A program made the position numbers and the translations under genes. 64,000 nucleotides of DNA, taken from assembly GCA_024346935.1 (NCBI GenBank), contig AP024878.1, positions 1,922,001-1,986,000 of the forward strand, read 5' to 3'. The notes beneath the pieces were generated by a model that did not search any database, was not told where the DNA came from, and worked only from the letters and a program-made list of their open reading frames with translations. The stretch comes from Vibrio inusitatus (GTDB lineage: Bacteria; Pseudomonadota; Gammaproteobacteria; Enterobacterales; Vibrionaceae). Below, one piece after another: positions 43,263 through 53,074 of the stretch (positions within the stretch are counted from its first letter, which is position 1; every line of letters starts with the position of its first letter).

Positions 43263-44165
43263 TTATCTGTCTTTAGGATCAAGCGCGTCACGAAGGCCAT
43301 CGCCAACGTAGTTAAAGCAGAACAGAGTCACTACCATAAAGGCTGCAGGGAACATCAATTGCCATATAGCAACTTCCATTGTGTTAGCACCTTCTTGCAG
43401 TAGTGCACCCCAGCTTGTCATTGGCTCTTGAACACCAAGACCAAGAAACGACAGGAACGACTCAGTAAGGATCATACTTGGTACTAGCAGCGTTGAGTAA
43501 ACCGCTACGATACCTAGAACGTTTGGTACAATATGGCGAGTAATGATCTTCCAGTTACTTACACCACTTACGTGCGCAGCTTCAATGAATTCTTTACTAC
43601 GCAGACTCAATGTCTGACCACGTACGATACGCGCCATATCAAGCCAAGCAATAGCACCGATAGCAACAAAGATAAGGACAATGTTACGACCAAAGAAAGT
43701 CACTAGTACGATAACTAGGAACATAAATGGAACCGCGTATAGGATCTCTAGGATACGCATCATGATGCGGTCTGTACGACCACCGATAAAGCCTGATGTT
43801 GCACCGTATAAGGTACCAATCAATACTGCGACCAATGCACCAAGTACACCTACCATTAGAGAGATGCGACCGCCAATCAGAGTACGAACGTAAAGATCTC
43901 GACCTAAGCTATCAGTACCAAACCAGTGAGTAGCCGATGGCGCAGAGTGCAGTGCGTACCAATCGGTATCGTCATAGGCAAACTCCGCCATCATTGGCAG
44001 GAAGATTACCGATAAGGTAATTAGAACCAAAATAACTAGGCTGACCATCGCCGCTTTATTTCGCATAAAGCGCACACGAGCATCTTGCCATAATGAGCGA
44101 CCTTCAATTTCAAGGTTCTCAGACATCTTTTCGATCGCATCAAGGTTTTCTTTTTTAATCAACAT
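43263..44165 (-). CDS. oppC: Oligopeptide ABC transporter permease OppC
   Basis: 300 residues, six membrane helices, with the OppC-type segment HWFGTDSLGRDLYVRTLIGGRIS and the EAA loop EAAHVSGVSNWKIITRHIVPN. It is 20 bases upstream of oppD in the operon. Confidence 0.95.
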   Translation of the reverse strand: MLIKKENLDAIEKMSENLEIEGRSLWQDARVRFMRNKAAMVSLVILVLITLSVIFLPMMAEFAYDDTDWYALHSAPSATHWFGTDSLGRDLYVRTLIGGRISLMVGVLGALVAVLIGTLYGATSGFIGGRTDRIMMRILEILYAVPFMFLVIVLVTFFGRNIVLIFVAIGAIAWLDMARIVRGQTLSLRSKEFIEAAHVSGVSNWKIITRHIVPNVLGIVAVYSTLLVPSMILTESFLSFLGLGVQEPMTSWGALLQEGANTMEVAIWQLMFPAAFMVVTLFCFNYVGDGLRDALDPKDR

Positions 44166-44179
44166 GTTGTTAGTCCTTG

Positions 44180-45100
44180 TTAGTAGCGAATCTTAGGATC
44201 AATAACTGCAAGCAAGATATCGACCACGGCGTTAAACAGAATGAACAAGAAACCAATCAAAATGGTGATACCCATTACTAGAGAGTAATCGCGGTTAAAT
44301 GCGGCGTTAACAAACAGCTTACCAATACCCGGTAGACCAAAGATGGTTTCGATAACAACCGAGCCAGTGATGATACCTACGAACGCAGGCCCCATGTATG
44401 AAACCACTGGTAGCAGTGCTGGCTTGAGTGCGTGCTTAATAACGATATAACGGTAGCTAAGGCCTTTCGCACGCGCAGTACGAATGAAGTTACTGTTAAG
44501 GGTCTCGATCATTGAGCCACGAGTAATACGCGCAAAGGTCGCCACGTATAGTAGCGACATGCCGATGATTGGCAGTGCCATATACTGGAATGAGCCATCG
44601 TTCCAACCACCAGCGGGAAGCCAGCCAAGGTTGATAGAGAATAGGTAAATCAATACGGGTGCCAACACGAAGGATGGCATTACCACCCCGAGCATGGCGG
44701 TGGCCATTATTCCATAATCAAGCCAACTGTTCTGCCGCAATGCTGCTATGGTGCCGACAGTGACACCCATGATTACGGTAAAGATAAAGGCAAGAAAGCC
44801 CACTTTAGCCGATACAGGTAGTGCGTTAGCAACGAGTTCATTTACGGTGAAATCTTTGTATTTGAATGACGGGCCAAAGTCACCCGATAAAATGTTGGTC
44901 AAGTAAGTCGTGTATTGTTCAAATACAGGCTTATCTAAACCGTATTTAGCATTAATGTTCGCCATAACTTCCGGTGGAAGTGGGCGCTCACTTGAAAATG
45001 GGTTACCTGGCGCAAAGCGCATCAGGAAGAAAGACACGGTGATCAATACTAACAAGGTTGGTATTGCTTCAAAAATCCGTTTCATAATGAATTTAAGCAT
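44180..45100 (-). CDS. oppB: Oligopeptide ABC transporter permease OppB
   Basis: 306 residues, six membrane helices; the EAA loop is near ARAKGLSYRYIVIKHALKPALLP. The start at 45100 (MLKFIMKRIFEAIPTL) matches known OppB starts and is preferred over an open start 12 bases upstream. It follows oppA by about 90 bases, a gap that often holds an attenuating hairpin. Confidence 0.94.
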   Translation of the reverse strand: MLKFIMKRIFEAIPTLLVLITVSFFLMRFAPGNPFSSERPLPPEVMANINAKYGLDKPVFEQYTTYLTNILSGDFGPSFKYKDFTVNELVANALPVSAKVGFLAFIFTVIMGVTVGTIAALRQNSWLDYGIMATAMLGVVMPSFVLAPVLIYLFSINLGWLPAGGWNDGSFQYMALPIIGMSLLYVATFARITRGSMIETLNSNFIRTARAKGLSYRYIVIKHALKPALLPVVSYMGPAFVGIITGSVVIETIFGLPGIGKLFVNAAFNRDYSLVMGITILIGFLFILFNAVVDILLAVIDPKIRY

Positions 45101-45193
45101 AAACTCATCCATCCAGTCTGTGACAAAAAATTAGACGCTGCATGTGTTTCCACATGCAGTGTCTTTCATAGTTATTATTGTTTTAAGTAGAAA

Positions 45194-46822
45194 TTACTTA
45201 ATGATGTACATATCTTTAGAGAACAACTTGTCTTCTGCGTTGTTGCTCGGGTAGCCGCCTACTTTTTCAGAAACTAGACGAGAAGTAACGTACTGATAGA
45301 TAGGTGCGATAGGCATGTCTTTAGCAAGTTGTTTTTCAGCTTCAACGTAAATTGCTTCGCGCTCAGCGTCGCTAGTTGCTGCCATTGCTTTAGCCATAAG
45401 TGCATCGTAAGTTTCACTGTGATACTTAGGATCGTTCGAGCTGTTATTCGATTGCATTAGCGATAGGAAGCTTGATGCTTCGTTGTAATCGCCACACCAA
45501 CCAGCACGAGTCACGTCAAAGTCACCTTGACGGCGTGTATCTAGGTATGTTTTCCACTCTTGGTTCTCAAGCGTTACTTTTACACCAAGATCTTTAGCCC
45601 ACATAGATTGCACTGCTGTAGCAATCTTCTTGTGGTTTTCTGATGTGTTGTAAAGTAGCGTGAACGTTAGAGGGTTACTCTTATCAAAGCCCGCTTCAGC
45701 TAAAAGCTCTTTTGCTTTAGCATTACGTTCTTTTTGAGTCAACTTACCGTATTCAGGAAGCTCAGGGTTAAAGCCCGCAGTGATCTCTGGAGTAAGGAAA
45801 TAAGCTGGTTTCTGACCTTGACCTAGAATTAGATTCGCGATGACTTCACGGTCGATAGTGTAAGACAATGCCTCACGCACTCGAACATCGTCAAACGGTG
45901 CTTTTTGGTTGTTAAAGCCGTAGTAGTAAGAACATAGGTTGCCCTTAACATCTACAGACTCTGGGTGTTGTTGCTTAAGACGCTTGAAGTGCTCGATAGG
46001 CAGTTCATTGGTGATTTGAATCTCGCCAGATAGGAAACGGTTCATTTCAGCAACTTGGTTCTCAACTGGTAAGAAAGTTACCTTGTTAAGAACTGTGTTC
46101 TCGTTGTCCCAGTAGTTAGTATTACGAACTAATTCGATACGCTCGTTCACTACCCATCTGTCCATAACGAATGCACCGTTACCAACGAAGTTTTCAGGCT
46201 TAGTCCATTGATCACCAAACTTTTCAACAGTTCCACGGTGAACTGGCTTAACGGTTGTATGACCCATCATCTTAACGAAATATGGAACAGCTTGTTCAAG
46301 TTGAATCTCTAGTGTGTGCTCATCGAGAGCTTTAACACCTAGAGTTTCTTTATCTTTCTTACCAGCAATGATCTCATCTGCATTAACCATTGTGGTCATC
46401 TCTAAGTACCAAGAGTACGGAGAAGCAGTGTTTGGATCGACGGCACGTTTGAAGCTGTAAACGAAGTCTTCAGCTGTTACAGGGTCGCCATTTGACCATT
46501 TAGCATCTTTGCGAAGTTTGAAAATGAAAGTTTTGTTGTCTGTCGTTTCCCAAGACTCAGCTACACCAGGGATTGTGTTGCCGTCTGCATCTTGGTTTAC
46601 TAGGCCTTCAAGTAGGTCACGAATAACGTGAGACTCTGGAACACCTTCAGTTTTATGCGGGTCGATCGAAGCAACCTCTGTACCGTTACCACGAACCAAT
46701 TCCTGTACGGGAGCAAGCTCGGTACCTGCAGGAACATTTGCAGCAAGAGTGGTGAAAGAGGTGGTTGCCGCAGCTAGGCCCGCTCCAAGGATTAGAGCTT
46801 GGGTGATCTTATTTTTGTACAT
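45194..46822 (-). CDS. oppA: Oligopeptide-binding protein OppA
   Basis: 542 residues, periplasmic SBP_bac_5 protein with signal peptide (MYKNKITQALILGAGLAAATTSFTTLA). Characteristic segments are IDPHKTEGVPESHVIRDLLEGLVNQDADGNTIPGVAESWETTD and YSFKRAVDPNTASPYSWYL. It captures peptides of about 2-5 residues. First gene of oppABCDF and probably the most highly expressed. Confidence 0.95.
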   Translation of the reverse strand: MYKNKITQALILGAGLAAATTSFTTLAANVPAGTELAPVQELVRGNGTEVASIDPHKTEGVPESHVIRDLLEGLVNQDADGNTIPGVAESWETTDNKTFIFKLRKDAKWSNGDPVTAEDFVYSFKRAVDPNTASPYSWYLEMTTMVNADEIIAGKKDKETLGVKALDEHTLEIQLEQAVPYFVKMMGHTTVKPVHRGTVEKFGDQWTKPENFVGNGAFVMDRWVVNERIELVRNTNYWDNENTVLNKVTFLPVENQVAEMNRFLSGEIQITNELPIEHFKRLKQQHPESVDVKGNLCSYYYGFNNQKAPFDDVRVREALSYTIDREVIANLILGQGQKPAYFLTPEITAGFNPELPEYGKLTQKERNAKAKELLAEAGFDKSNPLTFTLLYNTSENHKKIATAVQSMWAKDLGVKVTLENQEWKTYLDTRRQGDFDVTRAGWCGDYNEASSFLSLMQSNNSSNDPKYHSETYDALMAKAMAATSDAEREAIYVEAEKQLAKDMPIAPIYQYVTSRLVSEKVGGYPSNNAEDKLFSKDMYIIK

Positions 46823-47259
46823 GCAATAAACTCCAGTTTTTTATCGTTGCATCCATGAACTCTTTATTCTGACTTGAAGCCGTTGTTTTTAAGTTACTTT
46901 GTATCCAGAAAGAAACTTAAAAAGCTAAAAGACCATAAAGATTGGAAACAAAGTTACCATCCTTGAAAGTTTTTGCCATAAAAATGTATTCACGCAATTG
47001 CTAAATTCCTGCCTAGGTCAATAATCTAGAACTAAATTTGGCTTTACCAGAAAAATTCAGTGATCTAACCTGCACTTTATTAAAGCAATACATTTCGTTA
47101 CATGATTTATCACCAAATAGTGACCTGCATCACAACTCAAAGAGCCAGCCTTAACAAATCAGCAACTTAAGTCACACCTAAAGCCAACTGTTATTTTAAA
47201 TGCTTCACTTTTGACTTAGTCATTGAAAATCATAAAGATATAAAAACAACTAAACACTT
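46823..47259. promoter_or_regulatory. opp operon upstream region
   Basis: Long leader and promoter region of the opp operon. It contains GTGACCTGCATCAC at 47120-47133, close to a CRP site (half-sites GTGA and TCAC six bases apart), about 300 bases upstream of oppA. No gene seen. The promoter itself could not be fixed. Confidence 0.45.
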
Positions 47260-47274
47260 ATGATCTAGATCAAA

Positions 47275-47300
47275 AAAGCCCCTCGATAACAAGGGGCTTT
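47275..47300 (-). terminator. Terminator of the moa operon
   Basis: AAGCCCCT / AAGGGGCTTT stem with a 7-nt loop. On the minus strand a run of six T follows, 49 bases after moaE. Confidence 0.85.
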
Positions 47301-47348
47301 AGCTTCCATTATTTTTGTGATCTACGTCACGATACTGGGTTTGTACGA

Positions 47349-47798
47349 TTATGACCAACGTTTCATAGAAGCTTGATCAGATTCTCTCGCATCTAACCAT
47401 CTTGAAGAGTCATTTAAGCGTTCTTTTTTCCAAAATGGTGCCTTGGTTTTCAAAAAGTCCATAATGAATTCACAGCCAGCAAATGCAGCATCGCGATGTG
47501 CACTAGACACTCCCACAAACACAATTTGATCAGCGATATCAAGGTCACCAACGCGGTGTATGATGGTGACCTTATCCAAAGGCCAGCGATTGCGTGCTTC
47601 ACCACAAATCTCGTGCAACGCCTTTTCCGTCATCACTGGATAATGTTGTAAGTTAAGTCCTATAACGTCATCACCGAGGTTAAAATCTCGTACTTTTCCA
47701 ACAAATGTAACTACTGCGCCAATAGATGAGGACTCTGACAACAAGACATACTCGTCACCCAAATCAAAATCCTGCTTTTGAACAACTACTTTGTTCAT
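47349..47798 (-). CDS. moaE: Molybdopterin synthase catalytic subunit
   Basis: 149 residues. It combines with MoaD and inserts two sulfurs into precursor Z to make molybdopterin. Typical motifs: GAVVTFVGKVRDFNLGDDVIGLNLQHYPVMTEKAL near the N-terminus, VSSAHRDAAFAGCEFIMDFLKTKAPFWKKE in the C-terminal half with the catalytic Lys. Last gene of moaABCDE, one base after moaD. Confidence 0.95.
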   Translation of the reverse strand: MNKVVVQKQDFDLGDEYVLLSESSSIGAVVTFVGKVRDFNLGDDVIGLNLQHYPVMTEKALHEICGEARNRWPLDKVTIIHRVGDLDIADQIVFVGVSSAHRDAAFAGCEFIMDFLKTKAPFWKKERLNDSSRWLDARESDQASMKRWS

Positions 47799-47799
47799 A

Positions 47800-48045
47800 T
47801 TATCCTCCCGTTACCGGAGGGAAAAAGGCCACTTCATCGCCTGATTTTACAGTCGTGTCTAATGGAACCATAGTGTGATTGACTGCCGCAAGCAACTTGC
47901 CCGACTCTAATGCTAAAGCCCACTTATCACCACGTTCAATAAGCTGTTGTCTAATAGTGTCTACCGTACTACTAGAGCTCTCGATAGTAACTTCGTCTTC
48001 ACCAACAAGCTCTCGAACCTGTGCAAAAAAAACCACTTTGATCAT
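47800..48045 (-). CDS. moaD: Molybdopterin synthase sulfur carrier subunit
   Basis: 81 residues, ubiquitin-like fold, ending in FFPPVTGG. The C-terminal Gly-Gly is adenylated and thiocarboxylated to carry sulfur. Overlaps the moaC stop by 4 bases. Confidence 0.95.
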   Translation of the reverse strand: MIKVVFFAQVRELVGEDEVTIESSSSTVDTIRQQLIERGDKWALALESGKLLAAVNHTMVPLDTTVKSGDEVAFFPPVTGG

Positions 48046-48521
48046 AACGTCGCCTCAAAATGACCTGATTTACCACCCGTCTTTTCAAGCAATCGAACTT
48101 GAGAAATCACGATGTCTTTTTGTACCGCTTTACACATATCGTAGATAGTTAAGGCAGCAACAGAGGCCGCAGTTAGAGCTTCCATTTCAACACCTGTCTT
48201 ACCGGCTAGCTTACAGGTTGATTCAATACGAACCTGATTGCTTTCTTTTATTGGCGTTAATTGAACCTCTACCTTGGAGAGCAATAGAGGATGGCAAAGA
48301 GGGATCAGGTCCCATGTTTTCTTTGCTGCTTGAATACCAGCGATGCGCGCGGTAGCAAACACATCACCTTTATGGTGATCGCCACTTAAAATCAATGCGA
48401 GCGTTTGCTCTGACATGGTGACGATAGCCTCTGCCCTCGCCTCACGCACTGTGTCTGCTTTAGCAGACACATCGACCATATTCGCTTCACCGCTCTGGTT
48501 TATATGGGTTAATTCACTCAT
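48042..48521 (-). CDS. moaC: Cyclic pyranopterin monophosphate synthase
   Basis: 159 residues. Second step of molybdenum cofactor synthesis, making cyclic pyranopterin monophosphate (precursor Z). Motifs: [28 protein letters not shown] and [25 protein letters not shown], with the conserved KxxGKSGHF near the C-terminus. Confidence 0.96.
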   Translation of the reverse strand: MSELTHINQSGEANMVDVSAKADTVREARAEAIVTMSEQTLALILSGDHHKGDVFATARIAGIQAAKKTWDLIPLCHPLLLSKVEVQLTPIKESNQVRIESTCKLAGKTGVEMEALTAASVAALTIYDMCKAVQKDIVISQVRLLEKTGGKSGHFEATL

Positions 48522-48527
48522 CTATTC

Positions 48528-49040
48528 TTACATCCCAATATGCGGCATGAAATTACATGGCTTATGGCGAGAATCTAGTTGATCTTTGATGATGCGAGTC
48601 CATGCTGTTCTACAAGCACCGGTTGAGCCTGGCATTGCCAAAATTACTGTACGGTTCGCAAAACCACCCAAGGCACGTGATTGAATAGTAGAAGTACCGA
48701 TTTCTTCGTACGATACTGCGCGAAATAACTCACCAAACCCTTCAACTTTCTTATCAAAGAGTGGACCTAGAGCCTCAGGAGTAAAATCTCGAGCAGTAAA
48801 TCCTGTGCCACCCGTAACTAAAATGGCATCAACATTTTCATCGGCAATCCATTTAGAGACGATCGCGCGAATCTTATAAACATCATCAATAACGATTTGT
48901 TTGTCCGCTAGTTTATGGCCTGCCTCTTGTACCTGGTCTGCTAAGTAACCGCCACTTGTATCGGTTTCTTCAGTTCTAGTATCTGATACAGTCAATACGG
49001 CAATGCTTGCCGGCGTAAAATCATTATGAGCGTGTCCCAT
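48528..49040 (-). CDS. moaB: Molybdenum cofactor biosynthesis protein B
   Basis: About 170 residues of the MoaB/MogA fold, which binds molybdopterin. It has the VTGGTGFTARDFTPEAL motif. The ATG at 49040 is preferred over a TTG nine bases upstream. Six bases before moaC. Confidence 0.95.
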   Translation of the reverse strand: MGHAHNDFTPASIAVLTVSDTRTEETDTSGGYLADQVQEAGHKLADKQIVIDDVYKIRAIVSKWIADENVDAILVTGGTGFTARDFTPEALGPLFDKKVEGFGELFRAVSYEEIGTSTIQSRALGGFANRTVILAMPGSTGACRTAWTRIIKDQLDSRHKPCNFMPHIGM

Positions 49041-49095
49041 TTCTCTCAATTCCTATGTACTGTTTGTTGTAAAATAAATAATAGTGTGACGAAGT

Positions 49096-50085
49096 TTAGC
49101 CGCCGATCGATGCCAGGTGCGGTGTCGCACCTGGGTTATTTTGATCAAGGTGATGGCTAACGTCTTTGGTTTTTAGACCTTGCGATATGCGGGCAATCAA
49201 AGCCTCTTCTTGCTCATCTTTTTGCATCAGATCGCGAAGCTCTAAGCCCTCTTCACCAAAGAGGCAAAGATGTAATTTACCCATTGCGGATACACGCAGT
49301 CGATTACAAGTCGAACAAAAACCTTTTTCGTATGGCATGATTAGACCTATCTCACCCTTGTACTCTGGGTGGATAAATACCTGAGCCGGTCCATCATTCA
49401 CTTCTCGCAGCTTTAATATCCAACCGTTGGCAATCAGTTGATTTCGGATTGCTACCCCGGAAACATGTCGCTTATCAAACAGCTCATCCATTTCACCTGT
49501 CTTCATCAACTCGATAAAACGAAGTTGAATAGGTTTATCTTTGATCCAGTTTAAAAATTGCGGCAGTTGTTGGCTGTTAAGATCTTTAAGTAAAACCACA
49601 TTAACCTTAACCTGCTCATAACCCACTTCAAAGGCACGATCGATACCCGCCATGACATCATGAAATCGGTTCTGTCCTGTAATTTGATGAAATTGTTTCG
49701 GATCGAGACTGTCTAGACTGACGTTAATATGAGTAAGCCCTGCCTCTTTCCAATCGGACACTTGTTTAGCCATGCGATAACCGTTGGTAGTGGTGGCTAT
49801 TTTTTCAATGCCCGGAGTCTCGGCAACGCTATGCACAATATCCGTAAAATCTCTGCGCAGGGTGGGTTCACCACCTGTGATACGAACTTTAGTCGTACCA
49901 CAATGGGCAAACGCTCGCACCACACGCTGTATCTCAGGAAGAGTGATAAAAGGGGGGCGTTTACTCGCCTCAGGGTGATACCCATCTGGCAAGCAATAAT
50001 TGCACTTAAAGTTACACACGTCGGTAACTGAAAGTCGCAAGTAATAAAACTTGCGATGAAAACTATCTTCGAATTGTTGCGTCAC
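49096..50085 (-). CDS. moaA: GTP 3',8-cyclase (radical SAM)
   Basis: 329 residues. First step of molybdenum cofactor synthesis from GTP. The radical SAM cluster Cys residues are Cys24, Cys28 and Cys31 ([11 protein letters not shown]). The second cluster is in [18 protein letters not shown]. The C-terminal end is ASIGG, with the two Gly residues needed for activity. First gene of the operon, under a Moco RNA leader. Confidence 0.97.
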   Translation of the reverse strand: MTQQFEDSFHRKFYYLRLSVTDVCNFKCNYCLPDGYHPEASKRPPFITLPEIQRVVRAFAHCGTTKVRITGGEPTLRRDFTDIVHSVAETPGIEKIATTTNGYRMAKQVSDWKEAGLTHINVSLDSLDPKQFHQITGQNRFHDVMAGIDRAFEVGYEQVKVNVVLLKDLNSQQLPQFLNWIKDKPIQLRFIELMKTGEMDELFDKRHVSGVAIRNQLIANGWILKLREVNDGPAQVFIHPEYKGEIGLIMPYEKGFCSTCNRLRVSAMGKLHLCLFGEEGLELRDLMQKDEQEEALIARISQGLKTKDVSHHLDQNNPGATPHLASIGG

Positions 50086-50102
50086 AAAACACCTTTCCTA
50101 AA

Positions 50103-50231
50103 TACGGGAGGCAACTCCATTTCTAGAGCAACCCTGGTGGCGAAATGCCACGGCCTAAATCACATATTGTTCTGCTCAAACGTTCATTTTCTGGAACATA
50201 GCGTCAAACTTAGTGAAGGAGACTCGGAGTT
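50103..50231 (-). ncRNA. Moco RNA motif (molybdenum cofactor riboswitch) in the moaA leader
   Basis: On the minus strand the leader begins with ACTCCGAG and contains the conserved stem GCCGTGGCATTTCGCCACC, then GGAGTTGCCTCCCG just before moaA. These are the conserved blocks of the Moco RNA. It lets the cell cut moa expression when cofactor is abundant. The limits are approximate. Confidence 0.85.
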
Positions 50232-50414
50232 TTACACCTACAGTATAAACCATTTTCCGTAGGCTAATGCTAAAGCCTAAAGGAATGCAGGAACTTTTGC
50301 CAAGATGAATGTTACAAAAGGCGTGTTTAATCAAATTCATTCGCGGCAAATTTGGTCTAATCTAAAGATTCAGGTACATTTGCCTAGTATTTCTAAGAAA
50401 AATAAGCGATTAGC

Positions 50415-51299
50415 GTGGAAATTTACTCATCAAAAAAGGTAGTTGCCATCGGCGGCGGTCACGGTCTTGGTCGTATTTTGGCGGCTTTAAAAGATTTTGG
50501 TAGCAACGCAACTGGAATTGTAACCACCACAGATAACGGAGGTTCTACCGGTCGTATTCGTTATTGCCAAGGTGGAATTGCGTGGGGGGATACTCGTAAC
50601 TGTATTAATCAGTTGATTACAGAGCCCTCGATCAGCTCGATGATGTTTGAATATCGCTTTCGAGGTGCAGGCGAACTCGACGGCCATAATCTAGGTAATC
50701 TAATCCTCACCGCAATGGATAATTTATCGGTTAGGCCACTTGAAGCCATCAACTTGGTTCGTGAGTTACTTAAAGTAGACGTTAACATCTTGCCGATGAC
50801 TGAGCACCCTTCAGACCTGCGCGCCTTATCAACTAAGGGGAGTTGGGTAAAAGGTGAAACCAACGTTGATGAAATGGAAGAAGATTTGCTAAGGCTTGAT
50901 CTGGATCCTGAGGTTCCTGCTATTTGCGAATCGGTCGATGCTATCAAGCTAGCAGATGCCATCATTTTAGGGCCAGGTAGCTTCTTAACCAGTATCATGC
51001 CTCCTCTTTTATTACCCGAAATTGGCAGGGCCATTAAGGCCAATACCAACGCAAAAGTCTTGCTAATCGAAAATCTCAGTCCTGAATTTGGTCCGGCTGG
51101 TCGGATGGATTTAAGACAGAAACTAAGCTGGATAGAGCGTGCTTGCCACGGGCGAAAAATTGACGTGGTATTAGGTGGTGTTCCTCATCCAGAATTGGAA
51201 GATAAATGGAACATAGTCACCCGCGATCTCGCCTCAATAAACAGAGGCTGGCGCCACGACCGCGAGAAACTGCGCCTAGCCATTTTAGAACAGCTGTAA
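50415..51299 (+). CDS. yvcK: YvcK/CofD-like family protein
   Basis: 294 residues, starting at GTG. N-terminal Rossmann motif VVAIGGGHGLGRILAALK, then TTDNGGSTGRIR and LGPGSFLTSIMPPLLLPEI, the core of the YvcK family, which binds UDP-sugars in other bacteria and affects gluconeogenesis and cell-wall growth. The gene lies between moa and luxU, as in other vibrios, but divergent from moa. Confidence 0.88.
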   Translation: MEIYSSKKVVAIGGGHGLGRILAALKDFGSNATGIVTTTDNGGSTGRIRYCQGGIAWGDTRNCINQLITEPSISSMMFEYRFRGAGELDGHNLGNLILTAMDNLSVRPLEAINLVRELLKVDVNILPMTEHPSDLRALSTKGSWVKGETNVDEMEEDLLRLDLDPEVPAICESVDAIKLADAIILGPGSFLTSIMPPLLLPEIGRAIKANTNAKVLLIENLSPEFGPAGRMDLRQKLSWIERACHGRKIDVVLGGVPHPELEDKWNIVTRDLASINRGWRHDREKLRLAILEQL

Positions 51300-51659
51300 T
51301 TACTGGAGTTGGTCTTGTAATTGCTCCAACTTAAACACTGTTCGTCGCAAAAGTGAAATCAGCTCGTCACATTGTTTATCAAAGTCGGTTAGTTGTTGCT
51401 GCTTGTAAAAGGCATCCATTTCAGAGGCCTTTTCTGCAAGTAAAGTAGCACCAAAACTAGGAGCGCTACCTTTTATCGCATGGCAAGTACGAGCAATCAT
51501 CTCTCTACTCTCTGCACTCACTGCCACTCCCTCTATTTGACCAATGTACTGCTGAAGCTCTTGTTTAAAAATATCGAGCAAGGCTGGCATAGCCTCCACA
51601 CCCACCTGTGCACGCAAGCTAGTAATTTTATCGCTTTGCAACAGATTTAGTTCATCCAC
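51300..51659 (-). CDS. luxU: Phosphorelay protein LuxU
   Basis: 119 residues, histidine phosphotransfer (HPt) four-helix bundle. The phosphoacceptor is His60 in [16 protein letters not shown]. It passes phosphate from the hybrid quorum-sensing kinases (LuxQ, LuxN or CqsS types) to LuxO. A few residues longer than the usual 114. It overlaps luxO by 8 bases, so the two are co-translated. Confidence 0.95.
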   Translation of the reverse strand: MDELNLLQSDKITSLRAQVGVEAMPALLDIFKQELQQYIGQIEGVAVSAESREMIARTCHAIKGSAPSFGATLLAEKASEMDAFYKQQQLTDFDKQCDELISLLRRTVFKLEQLQDQLQ

Positions 51660-53055
51660 GCCCTTTCTCCCATTTTTCTAGTTTCCTATAGAGTGTTGAT
51701 GCACTGACATCCAGTTCAGTGGCAGCGGCAGGTATACTGCCACCACACAGTTCGATGGCTCTTTCTATCGTTCTGCGTTCGACCAAAGCCAACGGCACGA
51801 TCTTTTTGCTGTCGTCATTTTGTTCAGGGTCTATGAACTGATCGATAACGTCTTCGGAATATGAAGCGACCTTAAATCGATCTAAGGGAGCCGGTAACAT
51901 GTCCATTTTCACTTCTTCGCCTTCATTGAGAACGACAATATTACGAATCACATTTTGTAACTGGCGTACGTTACCCGGCCAAGGATAAGCGACGAAATGA
52001 CGAAGTACCTCCTGGTTAAATTTGCCAAATTGTTTGTTCTCTTCAAGAGAGGTAAAACCGAGTAAAGAGTACGCAATCTCAACAATGTCATCGCCTCGGT
52101 CTCTTAATGGTGGCAAATGCAGTGGGATAACATAAAGGCGGTAATAAAGATCCTCTCGAAAACGACCTCTCTTCACTTCTTGCCATGGATCTTTGTTGGT
52201 CGCACACACAAAGCGCACATCAACTGCACTGAGCTTTGATGAGCCTACTTTTTGATAAGTACCGGTCTGAATAAAGCGTAATAATTTGGTTTGTAAATCC
52301 AAATCCATCTCACATAATTCGTCTAAAAATAGAGTTCCGCCATCAGCCAATTCAGCGGCGCCTTTTCGATCTGTTGCAGCGCCGGTAAATGCACCTTTTA
52401 CATGGCCAAACAGTTCACTTTCAATGAGGTCTTTAGGGATAGCAGCACAATTCAATGCAATAAAGGGCTCAGGACTTCGATTACTGACAGAGTGAATGGC
52501 CTCAGCACACACTTCTTTACCCGTTCCGCTCTCACCAGTAATAAAGATACTCGCCTTACTCGATGCTGCCGAATCAATGGTTTTATAGACCTTTTGCATA
52601 CTAGAACTTGAGCCAATAAAGCCTTGATATTGATTTATTTCTCCCAGAACATCTTGCTTACCATTTTGGGTTTGGTGTATCGCTTTAGATACTGTTATGC
52701 GGAGCTGATCTGCCTCACAGGGTTTAATCAAAAAGTCATGTGCCCCGGCTCTCATCGCCTCAACTGCAACCTCGATAGAACCATGTGCTGTCATGAAGAT
52801 AACAGGGACTTTAGGCGCTCTTGCTCGCACCTTTTTCAATACGTCCATCCCCGTCATATCGGGCAGGCGCAGATCCAACAGCATAAGATCAATCGACTGC
52901 TGTTCAAGATGTTCCAATGCAGCCTCACCACTAGAGACTATTTGAATATCTAAATTCAGTGTTGAAAGATATGTCTGGTATAAGGTGGCTACTGAAAGCG
53001 TGTCCTCTACCATCAACAATCTCAACTGCTTGTTTGCTATTTTATTTTTTGACAT
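51652..53055 (-). CDS. luxO: Quorum-sensing sigma-54 response regulator LuxO
   Basis: 467 residues. Receiver domain with phosphoacceptor Asp61 ([10 protein letters not shown]), AAA+ sigma-54 activator domain (Walker A GESGTGKE, sigma-54 loop GAFTGA), and a C-terminal Fis-type helix-turn-helix ([16 protein letters not shown]). At low cell density phospho-LuxO turns on the Qrr small RNAs. It lies 19 bases after uvrB on the same strand, so there is no room for the qrr1 gene that several other vibrios carry between luxO and uvrB. Confidence 0.96.
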   Translation of the reverse strand: MSKNKIANKQLRLLMVEDTLSVATLYQTYLSTLNLDIQIVSSGEAALEHLEQQSIDLMLLDLRLPDMTGMDVLKKVRARAPKVPVIFMTAHGSIEVAVEAMRAGAHDFLIKPCEADQLRITVSKAIHQTQNGKQDVLGEINQYQGFIGSSSSMQKVYKTIDSAASSKASIFITGESGTGKEVCAEAIHSVSNRSPEPFIALNCAAIPKDLIESELFGHVKGAFTGAATDRKGAAELADGGTLFLDELCEMDLDLQTKLLRFIQTGTYQKVGSSKLSAVDVRFVCATNKDPWQEVKRGRFREDLYYRLYVIPLHLPPLRDRGDDIVEIAYSLLGFTSLEENKQFGKFNQEVLRHFVAYPWPGNVRQLQNVIRNIVVLNEGEEVKMDMLPAPLDRFKVASYSEDVIDQFIDPEQNDDSKKIVPLALVERRTIERAIELCGGSIPAAATELDVSASTLYRKLEKWEKGRG

Positions 53056-53074
53056 TCGCTATACAACCTAACCC

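Noticed and set aside
49729..50031. 100-residue plus-strand gene inside moaA
   Set aside because: It is antisense to a well-supported enzyme gene and has no family match or ribosome site.
53056..53074. qrr1 small RNA between luxO and uvrB
   Set aside because: The gap is only 19 bases and no Qrr-like sequence is present there or in the flanking genes on either strand.
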